Below, in pieces: positions 61,815-64,000 of a stretch of DNA of 64,000 nt. Each line of letters opens with the position of its first letter. Position 1 is the first letter of the stretch. The stretch is from Paenibacillus odorifer. GTDB lineage: Bacteria > Bacillota > Bacilli > Paenibacillales > Paenibacillaceae. The stretch covers positions 3,658,001 to 3,722,000 of the forward strand of contig NZ_CP009428.1 of assembly GCF_000758725.1 (NCBI RefSeq), written 5' to 3'. A program made the position numbers and the translations under genes. A model generated the notes under the pieces. That model had not been told where the DNA came from and did not search any database. It saw only the letters and a program-made list of their open reading frames with translations.

Positions 61815-61875
61815 TACGACTTTCCTTATATGTTTTATAACAACCTCCCCCTCCCTTCATGAAAATATTTAGATT

Positions 61876-62499
61876 TTACCTGGAGGCAATAGCAACCATT
61901 GAATCCAAATGACATGAAATCAGAGCTTCGACCTGATCATCAGGCAGATCTTTTTCGACAAGCAAACGCATAATTAAACCGAACGCTGCACTCCATATCA
62001 CCTGAGCAGTGAGTTCTACGAAAGCTTCCTCACGGTTTTTCTGTGCTTCAAATCTGAACAGGCCCTGGCAGAGCATCCCAATCGCTTTACGCTCCTGTGC
62101 TGCTCCTCTAAATAGAACAGCTGTGTAACTAAGAACAGCCGGCGTATCGTTTAGCATGACATTCCGGTATTCTACACCCGTGGAAAGAGACATCCTGATG
62201 AACTTCTCCAATGATCGTTTTAAAAGTGTATCTGGAGGTAATTCCTGCTGTACCTCTTGTTGCACAGACTGAAGCTCAGTAAGCATATCCGTATATTTTT
62301 GTTGCAAATAGTTCTCGATAATCTCTTCTTTGCCTTTAAAATAATGATAAATAATTCCCGGTGAATATTCGATTTTCTCAGCGATTTTTCGGATAGAGAG
62401 CTTCTCTATTCCCTCTTCAGCAATCAATAAAGCTGCATTTTGCAGGATTAGATTCCTCATTTCTTCACGCTCACGTACTTTTCGTTGTTCTTTAGTCAT
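61876..62499 (-). CDS. TetR/AcrR-family transcriptional regulator
   Basis: 207 residues. The HTH lies at about 22-46 (EGIEKLSIRKIAEKIEYSPG, then IIYHYFKGKEE). AGGAGAC precedes the ATG. Two tandem operator-like palindromes overlap its promoter, suggesting autoregulation together with the membrane protein and flavodoxin genes downstream. Confidence 0.9.
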   Translation of the reverse strand: MTKEQRKVREREEMRNLILQNAALLIAEEGIEKLSIRKIAEKIEYSPGIIYHYFKGKEEIIENYLQQKYTDMLTELQSVQQEVQQELPPDTLLKRSLEKFIRMSLSTGVEYRNVMLNDTPAVLSYTAVLFRGAAQERKAIGMLCQGLFRFEAQKNREEAFVELTAQVIWSAAFGLIMRLLVEKDLPDDQVEALISCHLDSMVAIASR

Positions 62500-62518
62500 A
62501 AATTTGTCTCCTCATGTG

Positions 62519-62552
62519 TTGAACACTGTTTAATCTTTGAACACTGTTTAAT
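62519..62552 (-). promoter_or_regulatory. Tandem operator sites of the TetR regulator
   Basis: The 16-bp sequence TTGAACACTGTTTAAT occurs twice with an 18-bp period. Each copy is a near-perfect palindrome (TTGAACA-C-TGTTTAA). The upstream copy overlaps the -10 element, as expected for a repressor. Confidence 0.78.
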
Positions 62553-62579
62553 ATATGTTTTGGATTAGTATTATGTCAA
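62550..62579 (-). promoter_or_regulatory. Sigma-A promoter of the TetR operon
   Basis: Minus-strand TTGACA (perfect -35), 18-bp spacer, TATATT (one mismatch). Confidence 0.78.
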
Positions 62580-62627
62580 TATCCTTAGTCACATGTATTC
62601 CCCTCCTCCAATGTACATATCTGGACA

Positions 62628-62658
62628 TAAAAAATCCGCCAGTCATTTAGACTGACGG
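62628..62658 (-). terminator. Terminator after the YjcZ-type gene
   Basis: Minus-strand stem CCGTCAGTC/GACTGGCGG (one wobble), then ATTTTTTAT. Confidence 0.85.
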
Positions 62659-62684
62659 AACCTTTAATTTGTGAAGTTAAAGGA

Positions 62685-62786
62685 TTACAGACAGAGGGTT
62701 TTAGTAATGATAACCAACAGGATAAACAGAACCAGAATAGCTCCTGTGGAAGTGAAACCACCGTATCCTCCTGCAAATTCGCCCAT
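62685..62786 (-). CDS. YjcZ-family sporulation mini-protein
   Basis: 33 residues: a Gly/Tyr-rich start (MGEFAGGYGGFTSTG) and one membrane helix (AILVLFILLVIITKTL). This is the typical form of the YjcZ sporulation family. AAAGGAGGAG lies 7 nt before the ATG, so the longer frame to 62876 is rejected. Its role is unknown. Confidence 0.85.
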   Translation of the reverse strand: MGEFAGGYGGFTSTGAILVLFILLVIITKTLCL

Positions 62787-62906
62787 TGTTGACTCCTCCT
62801 TTGTAATTGAGTACATCATAAGATATGCAATATTGCCCTCACTGACTGGGTATTTTGAACACAAAAAATAAACCAACGACCCTTTTTATGGTGAATGGTT
62901 TTAATT

Positions 62907-62934
62907 GGTTTACATAAATAATGTTATGTTAACT
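62907..62934. other. Dif-like palindrome 4 (XerD-type arms, 11-6-11)
   Basis: Arms GGTTTACATAA and TTATGTTAACT around spacer ATAATG. Both arms fit TTATGTWAACN. It lies in the 490-bp gap 62787-63153, which otherwise holds no gene I can support. Confidence 0.65.
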
Positions 62935-63129
62935 AAAGTAGAGAGCATTAGATGCTCATTACTTTACAATTCGTATATATTCTTAATAGCTAGCCAGTTA
63001 TATAAAAAAATACAGTTTCCTAGCCGTCCTTCTTGACGCTCTCTTGGTCATCCTCCACTGTCTAGCTCTCACTCGCTTAGCACCACTTTTCCATTCCATT
63101 TGCTGTTAATGGTAAACTCCTTCTTTAAG

Positions 63130-63155
63130 AAAAACCCGAAAACACACGGATTTTC
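63130..63155 (-). terminator. Weak terminator at the end of the GNAT gene
   Basis: Minus-strand GAAAATCCG/CGGGTTTTTC (one wobble) overlapping the stop codon, followed by TTTCTT-type sequence. Confidence 0.45.
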
Positions 63156-63663
63156 ATTTCTTAATTCGATTAATAGTTAATGTGTTGAAGTATTGGCTGG
63201 GATTGCCTTGTTGTGGATTAAAGCGCTCTTGAAACTCTCCATGGGTATAGTCCCCGATCACTTTATGCCAGAAATCACGAGCGGGCGTATTCGCACGGAC
63301 TTGTGAAACCTTCCATTCACCAGGGTACATATCAAAAAGCTTATGCGCAGCCCATGTACCTACACCACTTCGGCGGTATTTTTGCATCACAAAAAACTCA
63401 GTCATATAAAACTGGCCTTCAGGATTACGCAATAACCTGTCCACCAAAGCAAAACCAGCAATATGCCCGTCCACCTTAAACAAATACGCTGATTTATTAT
63501 TTCCGCTACTCCAATAAGCTTCTAGACCCGGATAGGCTGGAAATACCCCGTCTTGATTGACATCAAATTCTAAATAACGGGTGAAATCATATAGGTAGAA
63601 CTGCATTAATCTGCTTATAGTATGCTTACGTTCTTTGGGAACCAGCTCAATTTCAAGTTTCAT
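63154..63663 (-). CDS. GNAT N-acetyltransferase
   Basis: About 169 residues. The acetyl-CoA loop MQKYRRSGVGTWAAHKLFDM lies near residue 100, preceded by GQFYMTEFFV and followed by RANTPARDFWHKVIGDYTHG. The substrate is unknown. The start is MKLEIELVP at 63663, with AGAGGTG upstream; an ATG at 63681 lies before that site. Confidence 0.87.
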   Translation of the reverse strand: MKLEIELVPKERKHTISRLMQFYLYDFTRYLEFDVNQDGVFPAYPGLEAYWSSGNNKSAYLFKVDGHIAGFALVDRLLRNPEGQFYMTEFFVMQKYRRSGVGTWAAHKLFDMYPGEWKVSQVRANTPARDFWHKVIGDYTHGEFQERFNPQQGNPSQYFNTLTINRIKK

Positions 63664-63828
63664 TATGTGCACCTCTGACATTTATGTTTACTTCACATCA
63701 TAAAGCTTAGCGGCATCAGGAGCAAGGCTCGGCCCTAGTTTTCCCTTCATTCGAAGTCCAATCTGGGACAAAACATGTTAAGATAGAAGGAAGAGATTTT
63801 ATGCAATCTATGGAAAAAGGTGAATCAC

Positions 63829-64000
63829 ATGAGCGTTCAAAAGAACGATGACCGTAAAAAACTTGATCAAAAGCTACCCCTCATGCCCTGGTTCGTTCAG
63901 CAGTTTATTGACTATAAACGACCTGATCTCTCCCCCTCCACACTGCTGGAGTATATCCGGGATTATGAATCTTTTTTCGGCTGGTTGCGGGCAGAGGGCT
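63829..64000 (+). CDS. xerS: Tyrosine recombinase XerS-like, N-terminal part (cut by window edge)
   Basis: 57 codons are visible. LPLMPWFVQQFIDYKRPDLS and PSTLLEYIRDYESFFGWLRA are the core-binding N-terminus of XerS, the single-recombinase chromosome-dimer resolvase first described in lactococci and streptococci. AAAGGTG precedes the ATG. The catalytic domain lies beyond the window. Confidence 0.8.
   Translation, partial: MSVQKNDDRKKLDQKLPLMPWFVQQFIDYKRPDLSPSTLLEYIRDYESFFGWLRAEG

Overview
The window looks like a chromosomal segment of a Paenibacillus-type endospore-forming Firmicute. Evidence: spore germination genes (gerP cluster, cwlJ-gerQ pair, a YjcZ-type mini-protein), matches to sigma-K promoters, strong AGGAGG ribosome sites with many TTG and GTG starts, a preQ1-I riboswitch on a queuosine operon, a c-di-AMP (ydaO) riboswitch on a kimA-type potassium transporter, Fur boxes and one full cre site. 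Base composition is moderate except for a visibly GC-richer two-gene block near 55.6-57.0 kb. I saw no rRNA, tRNA or CRISPR array.

Layout. 0-6 kb, minus strand: sugar ABC transporter (ATPase, permease, lipoprotein) followed by a YesN/YesM two-component pair that runs off the left edge; a promoter with a cre site just downstream of its start lies in front. 6-10.3 kb: methyltransferase, EamA exporter, zinc dehydrogenase, VanW protein, cysteine hydrolase. 10.4-13.0 kb: queF-queC-queD-queE under a preQ1 riboswitch. 13.3-14.7 kb: a small conserved protein and murB. 14.8-19.1 kb: Fur-controlled siderophore ABC transporter in two transcription units. 19.2-21.3 kb: kimA with riboswitch and attenuator. 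21.5-24.2 kb: BdbC/BdbD disulfide pair and a CNNM/CorC membrane protein. 24.5-26.5 kb: gerQ-cwlJ and a repeat-rich stretch. 26.5-32.4 kb: DUF2500 protein, a cysteine-rich mini-protein with an FNR-type site, a BNR-repeat lipoprotein, an amino acid permease, ldh and a GH113-like glycosidase. 32.5-38.5 kb: tyrosine recombinase, LysR/APC exporter pair, esterase, PQQ-type propeller.

38.5-40.8 kb is a spore block: gerPA-PB-PC-PD-PE on the minus strand and a divergent Hsp20-fold (GerT-like) gene, with two sigma-K-type promoters back to back between them. 41-64 kb is an accessory-looking region: GNAT acetyltransferases, WYL, AraC, TetR and SgrR-type regulators beside their likely targets, a GC-rich TetR-methionine aminopeptidase operon, decayed transposon-like gene fragments and, at the right edge, the start of a XerS-type recombinase.

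The most unexpected structure is a set of four intergenic palindromes (near 37.1, 48.6, 60.4 and 62.9 kb). Each has exactly the 11-6-11 geometry of a dif site, but both arms look like the XerD half-site. None was seen in the first 37 kb.
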